Shown here in pieces: positions 33,327-45,054 of a stretch of DNA of 64,000 nucleotides. Position numbers and translations under genes: made by a program. The notes under the pieces were generated by a model. The model ran no database searches and was not told the origin of the DNA. It saw only the letters and a list, made by a program, of their open reading frames with translations. Positions within the stretch are counted from its first letter, which is position 1. Each line of letters starts with the position of its first letter. The stretch covers positions 62,001-126,000 of the forward strand of contig NZ_CQAZ01000003.1 of NCBI RefSeq assembly GCF_001152565.1, given 5' to 3'. Origin of the DNA: Yersinia pekkanenii. GTDB lineage: Bacteria; Pseudomonadota; Gammaproteobacteria; Enterobacterales; Enterobacteriaceae.

Positions 33327-33565
33327 AGTTCTATTCGACTCGATAATTTCTATGAAACGTAACCTTGGTATTCAGGCCAAAAACCTATTACCAACTATTC
33401 TAGCGGATAATGACGGGGAAATCGTGACGTTTAGGTCTGGTTTTTAGTACGCAGCAGCGTATCAGATAGTGATATACTCCCCGGCTTGCATGTTTTCGCT
33501 AACGCCTTTGACTGTTGCTATCAATAGCAACGCCATCATCCATAACCAGACGACTAAAGACTGCC

Positions 33566-35017
33566 ATGAAGTTTATCATTAAATTGTTCCCAGAAATCAC
33601 CATCAAGAGTCAATCTGTGCGATTGCGCTTTATTAAGATCCTCACTACCAATATTCGCAATGTACTGAGAAACCTCGAGGACGGTACCGTTGCGGTAGTC
33701 CGTTATTGGGATCATATTGAAGTTCGTGCCAAAGATGACAATTTTGGCCCGGTTATCTGTGATGCGCTGACCCGCGTGCCGGGGATTCACCATATTCTCG
33801 AAGTAGAAGATCGCAGCTACACCGATATGCACAATATTTTTGAGCAGACGCTGGAAGCCTATCGCGAGACACTGATCGGGAAAACCTTCTGTGTGCGGGT
33901 GAAGCGCCGTGGCAAGCATGAGTTTTCGTCTGGTGATGTTGAGCGGTATGTCGGCGGTGGTCTGAATCAACATATTGAAAGCGCCAAAGTTAAGCTGACC
34001 CATCCTCAGGTCACGGTCCATTTGGAAGTTGATCAGGACAAACTGACGCTGGTTAAAGCGCGTCATGAAGGGCTGGGTGGCTTCCCGATCGGTACGCAAG
34101 AAGATGTTTTATCTTTGATTTCAGGTGGTTTTGACTCTGGTGTGTCCAGCTATATGCTGATGCGCCGTGGTTGCCGTGTACACTATTGCTTCTTCAATCT
34201 GGGTGGCTCAGCCCATGAAATTGGGGTTAAGCAGGTGGCACATTACCTGTGGAATCGTTTTGGTAGCTCCCACCGGGTGCGTTTTGTCGCTATCGATTTC
34301 GAACCCGTTGTGGGCGAACTCCTTGAAAAAGTTGAAGATGGTCAGATGGGGGTGGTACTGAAACGCATGATGGTGCGTGCGGCATCTCAGGTTGCAGAAC
34401 GTTATGGCGTGCAGGCACTGGTTACCGGTGAAGCGCTGGGGCAGGTATCCAGCCAGACATTAACCAATCTGCGTTTAATTGATAATGCTTCAGACACCCT
34501 AATTTTACGCCCGCTGATATCCCATGACAAAGAACACATCATTAATCTGGCGCGGCATATCGGTACTGAAGATTTCGCAAAAACCATGCCGGAATATTGT
34601 GGCGTGATTTCGAAAAGCCCGACGGTGAAAGCGGTCAAAGCCAAGATTGAAGAAGAGGAGTCCCACTTTGATTTCTCCATTCTGGATCAGGTGATAAGTG
34701 AAGCCAAAAACGTCGATATTCGTGAGATTGCCGAGCAAAGTCGTGAGCAACTTGTTGAAGTTGAAACTGTTGCCGAACTGGCCGATAGTGATGTGCTGCT
34801 GGATATCCGCGCACCGGATGAGCAGGAAGAAAAGCCGCTTAACCTGAGTAGCGTTGAAGTACAGGCATTACCGTTCTATAAACTGAGTTCACAATTTGCC
34901 AGTCTGGATCAGCGCAAAACCTATCTGCTGTATTGCGATCGTGGTGTAATGAGCCGTTTGCAGGCGTTATATCTACGCGAACAGGGATATACCAATGTGA
35001 AGGTGTACCGCCCTTAG
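33566..35017 (+). CDS. thiI: tRNA 4-thiouridine synthase/sulfurtransferase ThiI
   Basis: Makes 4-thiouridine in tRNA and supplies sulfur for the thiazole of thiamine. 483 aa from [15 protein letters not shown]; a 17-residue upstream extension is not conserved. THUMP domain (about 60-165), PP-loop [17 protein letters not shown], and a C-terminal rhodanese domain with the active Cys in [11 protein letters not shown]. Confidence 0.97.
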   Translation: MKFIIKLFPEITIKSQSVRLRFIKILTTNIRNVLRNLEDGTVAVVRYWDHIEVRAKDDNFGPVICDALTRVPGIHHILEVEDRSYTDMHNIFEQTLEAYRETLIGKTFCVRVKRRGKHEFSSGDVERYVGGGLNQHIESAKVKLTHPQVTVHLEVDQDKLTLVKARHEGLGGFPIGTQEDVLSLISGGFDSGVSSYMLMRRGCRVHYCFFNLGGSAHEIGVKQVAHYLWNRFGSSHRVRFVAIDFEPVVGELLEKVEDGQMGVVLKRMMVRAASQVAERYGVQALVTGEALGQVSSQTLTNLRLIDNASDTLILRPLISHDKEHIINLARHIGTEDFAKTMPEYCGVISKSPTVKAVKAKIEEEESHFDFSILDQVISEAKNVDIREIAEQSREQLVEVETVAELADSDVLLDIRAPDEQEEKPLNLSSVEVQALPFYKLSSQFASLDQRKTYLLYCDRGVMSRLQALYLREQGYTNVKVYRP

Positions 35018-35084
35018 TTTTTGCATCATTGACGGCGACTGCGCTTTGCCATTCTGGGCTGGCGCAGTGGCTGTTAGGCTAATG

Positions 35085-35675
35085 TTATTCACGATAGTTA
35101 TAAATCCCCGGCGGTAATACCAACTGCCAGGCAATCTCTTCGGCTTTTTCCCGTCCGAGTAATAAGAACACGATCTTTAGAGCAAAATCGATGGATGTCC
35201 CAGGCCCCTGGCTGGTCACTAAATTCACTCGACGATCATATACCACCCGCTGATCCATCCATTTAGTAGCATCGATTTTATCTTTCAGTGCGGGGAAGCC
35301 GGTCATGTTTCCGATGGGGAACAAGTTATGGTGTTCAAGCACTAAGGCGGGGGCGGCGCAAATGGCCGCAACCAGACGGCCCTCATTATGCGTTTGCCGT
35401 ACAGTGGCGACCAGCAACGGGCTATCGCGAAAGCATTCCGCACCTTTAACACCGCCGGGAAGGACCACCACATCAAACGTCTGATCTGCCACCTCCACTA
35501 ATCGGGTATCAGCCAGCAGCCGCACCCCGCGCGAACAGACAATCTCTAATGCGCCGTCACCGGCCACACTGGCTGTTGTCACTGTGATGCCCGCACGCAC
35601 CAGAATATCAATGGTGGTGACAGCCTCAGTCTCTTCGCTACCAGGAGCCAGACAAACCAGCGCCGATACGTTCAT
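35085..35675 (-). CDS. yajL: DJ-1/PfpI-family protein YajL
   Basis: 196 aa, as in E. coli. DJ-1 fold with [19 protein letters not shown], the conserved Glu near the N terminus and the reactive Cys in [12 protein letters not shown]. Proposed protein/nucleic-acid deglycase and oxidative-stress chaperone; the deglycase role is debated. Of two ATGs (35681, 35675) the second has the better spacing from AAGGA. The 5' end overlaps panE by 38 bp. Confidence 0.94.
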   Translation of the reverse strand: MNVSALVCLAPGSEETEAVTTIDILVRAGITVTTASVAGDGALEIVCSRGVRLLADTRLVEVADQTFDVVVLPGGVKGAECFRDSPLLVATVRQTHNEGRLVAAICAAPALVLEHHNLFPIGNMTGFPALKDKIDATKWMDQRVVYDRRVNLVTSQGPGTSIDFALKIVFLLLGREKAEEIAWQLVLPPGIYNYRE

Positions 35676-36549
35676 ACTCATTTTCCTTACGTTTAATTAA
35701 GTCATACAGCCGGGCATTTTCCGGTAATGTCATGCCATGACTGCGGGCGCGTCGCAGTAAATAGCCGGTAATGTAGTCTATCTCGGTATGCCGCTGGCAG
35801 CGTAAATCCTGCAACAGTGACGAAGTATTATCTGCCGTACTCTGGATAACATCATTAACATAGCTTAAGAGACTGTCTGTTGAGGTGTGGTAGCCTTCCA
35901 TCTCCATGACTCCGGCAACTTCAGCGCATAAACTTTCAATCAGCTCAGGGTAGCGTTGCAAATCACCATTGCGGCAGTTATACAGACCGGTAAGCGGGTT
36001 AATCACACAGTTTACCGCCAACTTTTGCCAACAGGCGGCTGAAATATCGTTATGCCAGGCAACATCGGGTAATGCTTGATGTAGCATATCGGCCAACTGG
36101 CTGATATCCATGATTGTCGGAGAGGTTGGGCCAATATGGGTAACCCCACTTGCGACATGGACAATCGTGTTGCCGTCCCGGCGTGCAGCATGCGTGGTTA
36201 CACCGTGCAGAAAAGTATGCTCATCCCGTGGCAATTCTTCCTGTGTTCCCATCCCGTTATGTAACAGTAAAATCGTGCATTCAGGGTTCAGCTTAGGCAA
36301 TAAGGTGGTGACCGCACTGGACACTTGCCATGCTTTTAAGCACACCAACAATAATTCACTTTTTGACAGATGCTCCGGATCGTTAGTGGGGAGATTCTGA
36401 TTGAATGCTTCGCCGCTTAGCATGATGACATTGACGGAACAAAAGGGCTGTGGCACACGGAGCCAGCCTTGTACATCATGACCCTGCTGGTATAGCGCGG
36501 ATAGCCATAACTGCCCGAGAGCTCCGCAACCAAGCACAGTAATTTTCAT
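35638..36549 (-). CDS. panE: 2-dehydropantoate 2-reductase PanE
   Basis: NADPH-dependent ketopantoate reductase of pantothenate synthesis. 303 aa as in E. coli. Rossmann motif GCGALGQLW at the N terminus, [12 protein letters not shown], and the C-terminal catalytic region [20 protein letters not shown] with the conserved Lys. Upstream of and overlapping yajL. Confidence 0.96.
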   Translation of the reverse strand: MKITVLGCGALGQLWLSALYQQGHDVQGWLRVPQPFCSVNVIMLSGEAFNQNLPTNDPEHLSKSELLLVCLKAWQVSSAVTTLLPKLNPECTILLLHNGMGTQEELPRDEHTFLHGVTTHAARRDGNTIVHVASGVTHIGPTSPTIMDISQLADMLHQALPDVAWHNDISAACWQKLAVNCVINPLTGLYNCRNGDLQRYPELIESLCAEVAGVMEMEGYHTSTDSLLSYVNDVIQSTADNTSSLLQDLRCQRHTEIDYITGYLLRRARSHGMTLPENARLYDLIKRKENEYERIGAGLSGSW

Positions 36550-36728
36550 TGAAACCCCCTTGGTTAGGCTGTGATTATAGACTTTTTAGTCATCAAACGC
36601 AGAGTTAGCTACAACCGCTGATGAGGTAAGAACCCCACGCCAGTTGAATAATTGTCAGCAGCTTGGCTTTGTCTGCCGGGATAAAGCGGTTATTATGCTT
36701 GCCATTCATCTTATCTGGAGGAGGGAAT

Positions 36729-37220
36729 ATGCCATCTTTCGACATCGTATCTGAAATTGATATGCAGGAAGTGCGTAACGCAGTTGAAAACGCCACCCGT
36801 GATCTGGCAAACCGTTGGGATTTTCGTAATATTCCGGCGAGTTTTGAGTTAAATGAAAAGAACGAAAGTATCAAAGTTGCCAGTGAATCTGATTTTCAGG
36901 TTGAACAGCTACTGGATATTTTGCGCGCTCAACTGAGTAAGCGCGGAATTGAAGGTGCTGCATTGGAAATCCCAGAAGAGATGGACCGTAGTGGTAAAAC
37001 CTACAGTGTGGACGCCAAGCTAAAGCAAGGGATTGAAAGTGCTCAGGCCAAAAAGCTGGTTAAGCTGATTAAAGACAGCAAGCTGAAAGTTCAGGCTCAG
37101 ATTCAGGGTGAACAAGTTCGGGTTACCGGTAAAGCCCGTGATGATTTGCAGGGTGTGATGGCATTGATTCGTGGCGCTGATCTGGGGCAGCCATTCCAGT
37201 TTAATAATTTCCGCGACTGA
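36729..37220 (+). CDS. yajQ: YajQ nucleotide-binding protein
   Basis: UPF0234 protein of 163 aa, start [22 protein letters not shown] after GGAGGAGGGA. Two ferredoxin-like domains. In Xanthomonas a homologue binds cyclic di-GMP, but the role in enterobacteria is not settled. Divergent from panE, convergent with yajR. Confidence 0.95.
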   Translation: MPSFDIVSEIDMQEVRNAVENATRDLANRWDFRNIPASFELNEKNESIKVASESDFQVEQLLDILRAQLSKRGIEGAALEIPEEMDRSGKTYSVDAKLKQGIESAQAKKLVKLIKDSKLKVQAQIQGEQVRVTGKARDDLQGVMALIRGADLGQPFQFNNFRD

Positions 37221-37233
37221 TATTCATTAAATG

Positions 37234-37262
37234 GGTACAAAGGTATTTATCTCCTTTGTACC
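37234..37262. terminator. Hairpin between yajQ and yajR
   Basis: Ten-bp perfect stem GGTACAAAGG/CCTTTGTACC with a 9-nt loop in the gap of converging genes; poor T tract on either strand. Confidence 0.5.
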
Positions 37263-37296
37263 TAAACTTGGGTTTATAGCGGGTTAACTATCAGGT

Positions 37297-38661
37297 TTAT
37301 AGTGCATTAACTAGCTGTTCCAGTTGGCTACGATTGGTCTGTTTAGTATCAACTTTGACATATGCGCTGCGCTCAGCCGTGACCACTATTGCTTCCGTCA
37401 CCCCTGGCTGAGCCTTGATTCGCTCTTCCAATGCCGAGTCTTTCACTGCCAATTCAGACAAGGTAATTCGCAGGCTACTGACATAAGGGGGTTCCTGCAT
37501 CGTGGCACTGACCGCAAACCATATCAGTGCTATAACCGCTCCGGCGGCAAATACCATACTCGCCCCTTCCATGCCAAATATCCATCCACCTAAACTACCG
37601 CCGATAGCCACACCAATAAACTGGCTGGTGGAATAAATTCCCATCGCAGTTCCTTTGTAACCTGCTGGCGACTCTTTGCTGATCAACGACGGCAATATGG
37701 CTTCCATCACATTGAAAGCAATAAAGAATAACTGCACACCCGCGATGATCACCCACAGGTTCTGGCCAGCAGACCACAACACCACCTCAGCAGCAAACAG
37801 TACCGCGACACACCCCATAAACACTTGTTTCATTCGGCGTTTAACTTCGGCGTAAATAATGAACGGCACCACCGCAGCAAAAGAAACCAACATGGTCACC
37901 AGATAAACTATCCAGTGCTGAGCGGGGGCCAATCCTGCGCTGGCCATCATCTGCGGTAAGGCCACGAAACTCGACATCAACAGAATATGAAGACACATAA
38001 TGCCAAAATTGAGTTTAAGCAGCCGGCTATTATTGAGTACTTTGCTGACACTGCCTTTAACAATACTGGATTCGCGGTTAAGCACATGGCTATTGGCGTC
38101 CGGCACCACGGCTAATGTAATGACAATGCCTAACAGTGCCAGCACTGCTATTGACCAGAACAGGGCTTGCAGGCCATAGGCATGCGTCACTATCGGCCCA
38201 ACTACCATGGCGATGGCGAAGGTGACACCAAAACTGACACCGATAAATGCCATAGCTTTGGTACGGTTTTGTTCACGGGTCAAATCTGATAGCAGCGCCA
38301 TGACGGCGGCGGCGATAGCCCCAGAGCCCTGGAGTGCCCGGCCAAGAATGATGCCCCAAATGGAATCACTCATGGCAGCAATCACACTACCCAGTGCAAA
38401 AATTAACAGGCCGCCGACGATCAGCGGTTTACGGCCAATGCGATCGGAAACCAATCCAAAGGGGATCTGGAAAATGGCTTGAGACAGTCCATAGATGCCA
38501 ATTGCAATGCCGATTAGCGCTTCGCTGGCACCGGAAAGCGCCATACCATAGGTGGTGAGAACCGGCAAAACCATAAACATGCCGAGCATGCGCAGCGAAA
38601 ATACCGTGCCCAGCCCCCAAGTTGCCCGAAGCTCTAGCGGGGTCATTTTATTGTCGTTCAT
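37297..38661 (-). CDS. yajR: MFS transporter YajR
   Basis: Major facilitator of 454 aa with 12 helices and a soluble C-terminal YAM domain (about 390-454, SLRITLSELAVKDS onward), as in E. coli YajR. Motif A is FGLVSDRIGRKPLIVGG. The ATG after GAGGTGGTA was chosen over a GTG two codons upstream. Drug-efflux-like; substrate unknown. Confidence 0.94.
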   Translation of the reverse strand: MNDNKMTPLELRATWGLGTVFSLRMLGMFMVLPVLTTYGMALSGASEALIGIAIGIYGLSQAIFQIPFGLVSDRIGRKPLIVGGLLIFALGSVIAAMSDSIWGIILGRALQGSGAIAAAVMALLSDLTREQNRTKAMAFIGVSFGVTFAIAMVVGPIVTHAYGLQALFWSIAVLALLGIVITLAVVPDANSHVLNRESSIVKGSVSKVLNNSRLLKLNFGIMCLHILLMSSFVALPQMMASAGLAPAQHWIVYLVTMLVSFAAVVPFIIYAEVKRRMKQVFMGCVAVLFAAEVVLWSAGQNLWVIIAGVQLFFIAFNVMEAILPSLISKESPAGYKGTAMGIYSTSQFIGVAIGGSLGGWIFGMEGASMVFAAGAVIALIWFAVSATMQEPPYVSSLRITLSELAVKDSALEERIKAQPGVTEAIVVTAERSAYVKVDTKQTNRSQLEQLVNAL

Positions 38662-38779
38662 TACCACCTCAAAAAAACATCCTTCCCCATTGTAATGATA
38701 TTGGGTGCAGCCGGTAAATCTATTGATGTTTATAATGTATTACAGGCAAGATTTTAGGCAACAGCAGGGTAGGGCAGAA

Positions 38780-38817
38780 ATAAAAAGTGGCTGGTAGGAA
38801 CGGGCCTACCAACCACT
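38780..38817 (-). terminator. Terminator of the cyo operon
   Basis: On the minus strand AGTGGTTGGTAGG pairs with CCTACCAGCCACT (13 bp, one G-U), 6-nt loop, then TTTTTATTT. It lies 30-60 bp after cyoE. Confidence 0.92.
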
Positions 38818-38843
38818 CTATTTGCTCACATCAACGGCTGAAA

Positions 38844-39731
38844 TTACCCAGCGTATGTCAGTAATGCCGCCGATGAGTGGACATTGAAATCAACAGACAT
38901 CATGACGCTCAATGACGTAATGGCAATGATAGAGAATACAAAGAGTTTTCTCGCCCATACTTTGTCATTGGTGGTCTTGTAACCGCGCAATGCCATACCC
39001 AACCACCAGAGACTCACCGCAGCGGCAACAACCAGATATTTATAACCGGCATAGCCACTTAATGTCAGCATCAGGGTTGCCACCATGAAAGCCAGGATAT
39101 AAAGGGTAATATGATTTTTGGTGACCGATATTCCTTTTATCACCGGCAGAACTGGAATATTGGCAGCCTGATAATCCTTAAAGCGGAAAATCGCGATGGC
39201 ATAGGAGTGCGGCATCTGCCACAGGCTGAAAATCAGCAACAGAATCAATGCGCCCATATCAAACTGGCCGGTTACCGCACAGTAACCGATCACCGGAGGG
39301 GCAGCACCTGACAGGCTGCCGATTAACGTCCCGTAGACTGACTTGCGTTTCATGTAGAGGCTATAAACCCCGACATAGATAACGAAACCAATAACCGCCA
39401 GCCACATGGCTAATGGGTTAGCGGCGACATAGAGTAGCAGCATGCCAGCAATACCCAGTACTGATGCATAAATCAGGCTTACTTTCGGATCGATAAGCCC
39501 TTTTACCAGGACACGGTTCTTCGTTCTCTCCATGATACGGTCGATATCACGGTCGATATAGTTGTTAAATACACACCCGGAGGCAACAACTAACGAGACA
39601 CCGAACAGCGTGGCGAGAAAAAGGGGGTAATCAATCACGCCTTTGGAAGCGAGGAGAAATCCCCCAACGACAGAAATTAAATTGCCGAAAATAATTCCTG
39701 GTTTAGTGACTTGCAGGTATTGCTTAATCAT
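38844..39731 (-). CDS. cyoE: Protoheme IX farnesyltransferase CyoE
   Basis: Makes heme O for cytochrome bo3. 295 aa from [18 protein letters not shown]. UbiA-family motifs [18 protein letters not shown] and the cytoplasmic loop [20 protein letters not shown]; about eight helices. Last gene of cyoABCDE. Confidence 0.97.
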   Translation of the reverse strand: MIKQYLQVTKPGIIFGNLISVVGGFLLASKGVIDYPLFLATLFGVSLVVASGCVFNNYIDRDIDRIMERTKNRVLVKGLIDPKVSLIYASVLGIAGMLLLYVAANPLAMWLAVIGFVIYVGVYSLYMKRKSVYGTLIGSLSGAAPPVIGYCAVTGQFDMGALILLLIFSLWQMPHSYAIAIFRFKDYQAANIPVLPVIKGISVTKNHITLYILAFMVATLMLTLSGYAGYKYLVVAAAVSLWWLGMALRGYKTTNDKVWARKLFVFSIIAITSLSVMMSVDFNVHSSAALLTYAG

Positions 39732-39744
39732 CACATGCAGCTCT

Positions 39745-40092
39745 TTAGTCAACCATCATATTGATGTTGAGGTTGTACATAATCCAGAGTGAGCCCACAA
39801 CAACGATTGCGATAATCATAGCGGTGAACAGGAGCGCCACCAGATTCCAACGTTCTTCGGACGATCCATTCATATGCAGGAAGTACACCAAGTGCACAAT
39901 AATCTGCACAATAGCTAAACCGACCACTGTGGCCAGAATAATCGTATGAGAGGCAGTACCGCTCATCACCATCGCAAATGGAATAACCGTCAGAATGACT
40001 GACAGAATGAAGCCAATAAGATATGACTTCAAGCTACCGTGGCTGGCTCCACCGTGAGTCGTTGTTGGGTGACGAGTTGTTGGATGACTCAT
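39745..40092 (-). CDS. cyoD: Cytochrome bo3 oxidase subunit IV (CyoD)
   Basis: 115-aa small membrane subunit with three helices. Its ATG overlaps the cyoC stop by one base (TAATG), so it is translationally coupled; longer in-frame extensions inside cyoC were rejected. The N terminus ([20 protein letters not shown]) is a little longer and more His/Thr-rich than in E. coli (109 aa). Confidence 0.96.
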   Translation of the reverse strand: MSHPTTRHPTTTHGGASHGSLKSYLIGFILSVILTVIPFAMVMSGTASHTIILATVVGLAIVQIIVHLVYFLHMNGSSEERWNLVALLFTAMIIAIVVVGSLWIMYNLNINMMVD

Positions 40093-40706
40093 TACATGGC
40101 TCCTAACAGATAGACAACGGTGAATACGCAGATCCAGACCACATCCAGGAAGTGCCAGAACAAGCTCAGGCACATCAGACGGGTACGGTTCATTTCACTC
40201 AGGCCGCGTTTTGTTACTTGAATCATCATAATGATGATCCAAACCAGACCAGCAGTAACGTGAATACCGTGGGTGGCGACCAGAGCAAAGAAGCTGGACA
40301 GGAACGCACTACGATCCGGGCCATAACCTTCTTCAATCAGTTTATGGAATTCGTAAACTTCCATTGCGACAAAACCCAGACCGAACAGGAAAGTCAGACC
40401 TAACCAGGTCGTTACCTGGTTTTTATGGCCTTTATTCATGCCCAGCATAGCGATGCCGTAAGTAATACTGCTGAACAGCAACAGGAAGGTTTCGACCAGA
40501 ACAAAGTTCAAATCGAAGATATCCTTACCTGAAGGGCCGCCAGCGGTTCCGTTCACCAGCACTGCATAGGTTGCGAACAAGGTCGCAAACAAAATACAGT
40601 CGCTCATCAGGTAGATCCAGAAGCCAAATACTTTCGTTGCTCCTGCATCGTGATGCCCATGCTCTGCATGGGCGACGTTGTGGTTAGTCAGAGTTTCAGT
40701 TGACAT
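40092..40706 (-). CDS. cyoC: Cytochrome bo3 oxidase subunit III (CyoC)
   Basis: 204-aa membrane subunit, same length as E. coli, with five helices. Motifs: [26 protein letters not shown] and the C-terminal [13 protein letters not shown]-like segment. Start overlaps the end of cyoB by 11 bp. Confidence 0.96.
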   Translation of the reverse strand: MSTETLTNHNVAHAEHGHHDAGATKVFGFWIYLMSDCILFATLFATYAVLVNGTAGGPSGKDIFDLNFVLVETFLLLFSSITYGIAMLGMNKGHKNQVTTWLGLTFLFGLGFVAMEVYEFHKLIEEGYGPDRSAFLSSFFALVATHGIHVTAGLVWIIIMMIQVTKRGLSEMNRTRLMCLSLFWHFLDVVWICVFTVVYLLGAM

Positions 40707-42687
40707 GATTCACGCCTGCTTTGCTGATTTGTTCATGATGAAGATCCTCAATGCGCTCAACTTCTGCCGCCGGCACATAGTAATCAACATCCTCGTCGAA
40801 GCTTTTCACAATCCAGGTAACAATCATGCCGACGAAGCCAACGATAGCCAGCCACCAGATATACCAGATCATGGCAAAGCCGAAGATCAAGCTGAAGCCA
40901 GCAATAATCACACCTGCGCCGGTATTCTTCGGCATGTGGATTTCTTCGTATTTCTCCGGGCGTTTGTACGCTTCGCCTTTCTCTTTCATATCCCAGAATT
41001 CATCACGGTCGACAACTTTAGGCACTACGGCGAAGTTATAGAACGGAGGTGGGGATGAAGTAGACCACTCCAGCGTACGGCCACCCCATGGATCACCGGT
41101 CAGATCACGATTCTGTTCGCGGTCACGGATACTGACGAATACTTGGATAACCTGACACAAAATACCGCAGGCAATCAGTGCTGCACCGCCCGCTGCCACC
41201 ATTAACATGGCGTGGAACTCTGGGTTGATATCTTGGCTTAAACGACGGGTCATACCCATAAAGCCCAGTACGTACAGTGGCATAAAGGCCACGAAGAAAC
41301 CGATAATCCAGAACCAGAATGCACGGATGCCCCATTTCTCGTTCAGCGTAAAGCCGAAGGACTTAGGCCACCAGTATGTCAGACCTGCGAAGCAACCGAA
41401 TACCACACCACCGATAATAACGTTATGGAAGTGAGCAATCAGGAACAGGCTGTTATGCAGTACAAAGTTCGCCCCTGGAACCGCCAGCAGAACCCCGGTC
41501 ATCCCACCGATAGAGAAGGTGATGATGAAGCCAATGGTCCACAGCATTGCAGAGTTAAGTTGGATACGGCCTTGGTACATGGTGAACAACCAGTTGAATA
41601 TTTTCACCCCGGTAGGGATGGAAATGATCATCGTAGCTATACCGAAGAAGGCGTTAACGTTGGCACCGGATCCCATAGTGAAGAAGTGATGTAGCCAAAC
41701 TATAAACGACAGTACGGTAATCGCGATGGTTGCCCAAACTAAAGAGGTGTAACCAAACAGACGCTTTCTTGAGAAGGTCGCAGTAACTTCAGAGAACACC
41801 CCGAATACCGGCAAGACCAGAATGTACACTTCCGGATGGCCCCAGGCCCAAATCAGGTTGATGTACATCATCATGTTGCCACCCATATCATTAGTAAAGA
41901 AATGGGTGCCAAGGTAACGATCCAATGTCAGTAACGCGACGGTCACTGTCAGGATCGGGAAAGAAACGATAATCAAAATGTTGGTGCAAAGTGCCGCCCA
42001 TGTGAAGACCGGCATCTTCATCATCGACATGCCAGGCGCCCGCATTTTTAATATAGTGGCGAAGAAGTTAACACCGGTCAGCAAGGTCCCCAGACCGGAG
42101 ATCTGTAGACTCCATATCCAGTAATCGACCCCAACACCTGGGTTGTACTCTTTACCTGACAGTGGCGGGTAAGCCAACCAACCGGTTTGCGCGAATTCAC
42201 CGACCCCGAGAGAGATGTTAATTAACACCACCCCGACGACAAAGAACCAGAAACTCAATGAGTTCAGGAACGGGAAGGCAACGTCTCGAGCACCGATTTG
42301 TAACGGTACCACCACGTTCATCAGACCGACCACAAAAGGCATTGCCATGAAGAAAATCATGATAACGCCGTGAGCGGTGAAAATTTGATCATAGTGATGA
42401 GGTGGCAGGAAACCGGCCTCACCTGCGGAAGCAAGTGCTTGCTGGCTACGCATCATGATGGCGTCGGCAAAGCCACGCAACAGCATGACCATGGCGACCA
42501 AGATGTACATGATACCGATTTTTTTATGATCAACCGAGGTCAACCATTCGCTCCATAACCATTTCCATTTGCCGAAATAGGTCAGGGCAGCGACAACCGC
42601 TAATCCACCCAGCACAATTGCAGCAACGGTAACCATAATGATGGGTTCGTGTAGCGGAACCGCGTCAAGTGTTAATTTTCCCAACAT
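40696..42687 (-). CDS. cyoB: Cytochrome bo3 oxidase subunit I (CyoB)
   Basis: Catalytic proton-pumping subunit, 663 aa as in E. coli. Heme and copper ligands are visible: [10 protein letters not shown] (low-spin heme His), [14 protein letters not shown] (His-Tyr crosslink and Cu), WLHHFFTMG (Cu pair) and [12 protein letters not shown] (high- and low-spin heme His). About 15 helices. Oxidises ubiquinol and reduces oxygen in the inner membrane. Confidence 0.98.
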   Translation of the reverse strand: MLGKLTLDAVPLHEPIIMVTVAAIVLGGLAVVAALTYFGKWKWLWSEWLTSVDHKKIGIMYILVAMVMLLRGFADAIMMRSQQALASAGEAGFLPPHHYDQIFTAHGVIMIFFMAMPFVVGLMNVVVPLQIGARDVAFPFLNSLSFWFFVVGVVLINISLGVGEFAQTGWLAYPPLSGKEYNPGVGVDYWIWSLQISGLGTLLTGVNFFATILKMRAPGMSMMKMPVFTWAALCTNILIIVSFPILTVTVALLTLDRYLGTHFFTNDMGGNMMMYINLIWAWGHPEVYILVLPVFGVFSEVTATFSRKRLFGYTSLVWATIAITVLSFIVWLHHFFTMGSGANVNAFFGIATMIISIPTGVKIFNWLFTMYQGRIQLNSAMLWTIGFIITFSIGGMTGVLLAVPGANFVLHNSLFLIAHFHNVIIGGVVFGCFAGLTYWWPKSFGFTLNEKWGIRAFWFWIIGFFVAFMPLYVLGFMGMTRRLSQDINPEFHAMLMVAAGGAALIACGILCQVIQVFVSIRDREQNRDLTGDPWGGRTLEWSTSSPPPFYNFAVVPKVVDRDEFWDMKEKGEAYKRPEKYEEIHMPKNTGAGVIIAGFSLIFGFAMIWYIWWLAIVGFVGMIVTWIVKSFDEDVDYYVPAAEVERIEDLHHEQISKAGVNHVN

Positions 42688-42691
42688 CGTT

Positions 42692-43648
42692 TTATTCCTC
42701 GGCTCCGGCGTGAGCGGCGTGTTCGCCCATATCCATGCCCTGGCTCATATCCATGCCTTTATGCATGTCATCGCCCTTCTTGTGCATGTTCATATCGCCC
42801 ATAAACTTGCCAATAATCCCTTTAAACAGCTCCGGTTTAATACTGGAGAAATACTCAACCGGGTTATTTTCGCTCGGTTCAGCCAGTTTATTGAAATCAG
42901 CAGTGGTATTTAGGGTATTTGGCGATTTTTTTACCTGTGCGACCCACTGGTTGAAGTCTTCCTGCGTTGGTGTTGCGATTGCAGTGAATTTCATACCAGA
43001 GAAGCCCTTGCCACTGAAGCTGCTGGAAATACCGTTGTATTTACCGGCTTCGTTGGCAATCAGATGCAGCTTGGTTTGCATCCCGGCCATCGCATAAATC
43101 TGCCCGCCTAACTGAGGAATAAAGAACGAGTTCATTACTGAATTAGAGGTGATTTTAAAGTTCACCGGAACATCAGTAGGGAAAGCCAGTTCATTTACTG
43201 TAGCAATACCTTGTTCTGGATAGATAAACAGCCATTTCCAGTCAAGGGAAACTACTTCAATAGTGATCGGTTTTTTACCAGCCACTTCGATAGGTTTGAA
43301 CGGGTCAAGTTCGTGCGAGGTTTTCCACGTTATTGTCGCCAAAATAGCGATGATAATGATGGGAACAGCCCAGACAACAAGCTCAATTTTGTTGGAATGG
43401 GACCAATTTGGGGTGTAGGTCGCACTTTTGTTGGAGGCGCGGAACTTCCATGCAAAAGCAAACGCCATAAAAATAACCGGGATCACGACGATCAACATTA
43501 AACCGATAGCAGTAAGTATCAGTGTTTTTTGTTCGACTCCGATTGCGCCTTTGGGGTTCATCAATACCATATCGCAACCACTGAGCATCACTGTGGCTGC
43601 AAATAAAGACAACATACCCATATTTTTAATGTATTTCTTAAGTCTCAT
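42692..43648 (-). CDS. cyoA: Cytochrome bo3 oxidase subunit II (CyoA)
   Basis: 318-aa lipoprotein: lipobox LSGC (Cys near residue 25), two membrane helices, then the cupredoxin-like periplasmic domain without the CuA site, as expected for a quinol oxidase. The tail (about 282-318) is Met/His/Asp-rich ([18 protein letters not shown]); E. coli CyoA has a similar but different tail. First gene of the operon. Confidence 0.97.
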   Translation of the reverse strand: MRLKKYIKNMGMLSLFAATVMLSGCDMVLMNPKGAIGVEQKTLILTAIGLMLIVVIPVIFMAFAFAWKFRASNKSATYTPNWSHSNKIELVVWAVPIIIIAILATITWKTSHELDPFKPIEVAGKKPITIEVVSLDWKWLFIYPEQGIATVNELAFPTDVPVNFKITSNSVMNSFFIPQLGGQIYAMAGMQTKLHLIANEAGKYNGISSSFSGKGFSGMKFTAIATPTQEDFNQWVAQVKKSPNTLNTTADFNKLAEPSENNPVEYFSSIKPELFKGIIGKFMGDMNMHKKGDDMHKGMDMSQGMDMGEHAAHAGAEE

Positions 43649-44010
43649 CTAACGACCTCAATTACAAAAGGGCTCTATTGTCGTTTCATGTGTGCGGGCA
43701 TTTTACGGGAAGGTTGCAGGACTGTAAACACGCTTAATATTGTGTCAGCGGCTTGTTGACACTTTATGTTAAGGGGGTCACAGATGTTGCCCTGCGTGAT
43801 AATTTACTAATGGCAACAATATGTTGGCGATAGGACTTGGGCATTAAACGGTAGATGTTAAGGAAAAACAACGGTAATTAGTGTTTTACTCACGGGAAAT
43901 ACTGATTTTCAATGTATACGTAGGCTTATTTTATGTAATTAATATGTGACGCGAAGGTAAATTAAAAACCATCCCGAGGTAACATAAATAGGTACCTCGG
44001 AATCATTCAA
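43649..44010. other. Gene-free region between cyoA and the Tsx/OmpK gene
   Basis: 362 bp carrying the cyo promoter side and the terminator of the upstream channel gene. No ORF of note; AT-rich at 43850-43960. I could not choose one promoter or a clear ArcA/FNR site by eye. Confidence 0.5.
43963..44000 (-). terminator. Terminator of the Tsx/OmpK-like gene
   Basis: Stem CCGAGGTA/TACCTCGG with an 11-nt loop, starting about 10 bp after the stop codon; a TTTTTAAT stretch follows on the minus strand. Confidence 0.7.
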
Positions 44011-44790
44011 CTAGAAATTATATTTAATTGAGTAAATGATAGCGTCTTGTAAAAAGTCTTCACCCAACTTGTTATAAGCATAACGGTATTGAATACCGGT
44101 AGTGAATTGTTTAACCGGTGTCCACCACAGTGAAATGGCACCGTTCACGCCATTACGGCCACCGTTACCTGCTGCGTAGCGTTCTGCACGGTTGAATTCA
44201 AGCTCGTTCCAATTGGTAATGCTGAATTTTTCATCAAACGCGGTGAAGTCATAACCTGCAACCCAACCCACTACATAACCGTTATTACCTGAATAATAGG
44301 TTTGATCAACATAATGTAATGCCACGAAAGGCTTCATCCACACGCCAGCTAGCGTTGCGTTATAGCCGACACCGTACAGGGTATTTACTTCGTGGAAGTT
44401 GTTGTAATCATTACCTTCAGCACTTGGCAGCGAGTAAGTGCCATAGACGTGACCGTACAAGTTGAAACCAGTATCACCTAAATAGTAGCGGCCGGTGCTT
44501 TTAAAGGTATAGCGTTGATTATCACCGGGTTGTGCTGTTTTTGAATTAAATGGGTTTTCTAAATCAAAGAAACCATAGACCTCCCCCCAGCTATAACCTG
44601 CGCCACCTTCCAACTCGATATAAGCAAAGTCATCTTTATGTGAGGAATTCCCTGATTTATGCGTAGTGCTTCGGGTCCAGTCCAGATAGTTCATGCTGAT
44701 ATTACCAAAACCCCACTGGTATTCAGCTTGTGCCGCCGGCACCAAAGTGATTGCAGTCAGCGCGAGCGCACCGATAAGAATTTTACGCAT
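44011..44790 (-). CDS. Tsx/OmpK-family outer-membrane channel
   Basis: 259-aa outer-membrane beta barrel. Signal peptide MRKILIGALALTAITLVPAAQA, then EYQWGFGNISMNYLDW, the typical start of nucleoside channel Tsx and Vibrio OmpK. It ends with aromatic YSIKYNF, a barrel-type C terminus (final Phe). E. coli has tsx near secF and nothing between cyoA and ampG. Nucleoside uptake is likely, but substrate is inferred from family. Confidence 0.88.
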   Translation of the reverse strand: MRKILIGALALTAITLVPAAQAEYQWGFGNISMNYLDWTRSTTHKSGNSSHKDDFAYIELEGGAGYSWGEVYGFFDLENPFNSKTAQPGDNQRYTFKSTGRYYLGDTGFNLYGHVYGTYSLPSAEGNDYNNFHEVNTLYGVGYNATLAGVWMKPFVALHYVDQTYYSGNNGYVVGWVAGYDFTAFDEKFSITNWNELEFNRAERYAAGNGGRNGVNGAISLWWTPVKQFTTGIQYRYAYNKLGEDFLQDAIIYSIKYNF

Positions 44791-45004
44791 AAATGCCTCT
44801 GTGTAGTTGAAAGATGTCAGAAGAAACAAAAGGACACAGTCCTTAACAAAAAGTGCGCTCATCATAGTCTCACCGCCCGAAAGGATAAATAGTTAAGAGT
44901 GATGCAGTTCTCATTTTGTGAACAACTATTTGCAATGATTACTTAAATTTGTGACTTGACTCAATAATCTAGTGGTGGGGTATTCAGCGGGTTTATTTTG
45001 CGAG

Positions 45005-45035
45005 CATAAAAAAAGCCAGTACAAGTACCGGCTTT
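45005..45035 (-). terminator. Terminator of ampG
   Basis: On the minus strand AAAGCCGGTAC pairs with GTACTGGCTTT (one G-U pair), then a run of T. Close to the ampG stop at 45055. Confidence 0.88.
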
Positions 45036-45054
45036 ATGTTGTCGATGTGGTGTA

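Noticed and set aside
35038-35068. Terminator between thiI and yajL
   Set aside because: ACTGCGC/GCGCAGT can pair, but there is a large loop and no T tract on either side.
41425-41694. 89-codon plus-strand ORF
   Set aside because: Antisense to cyoB, with no ribosome site or known homologue.
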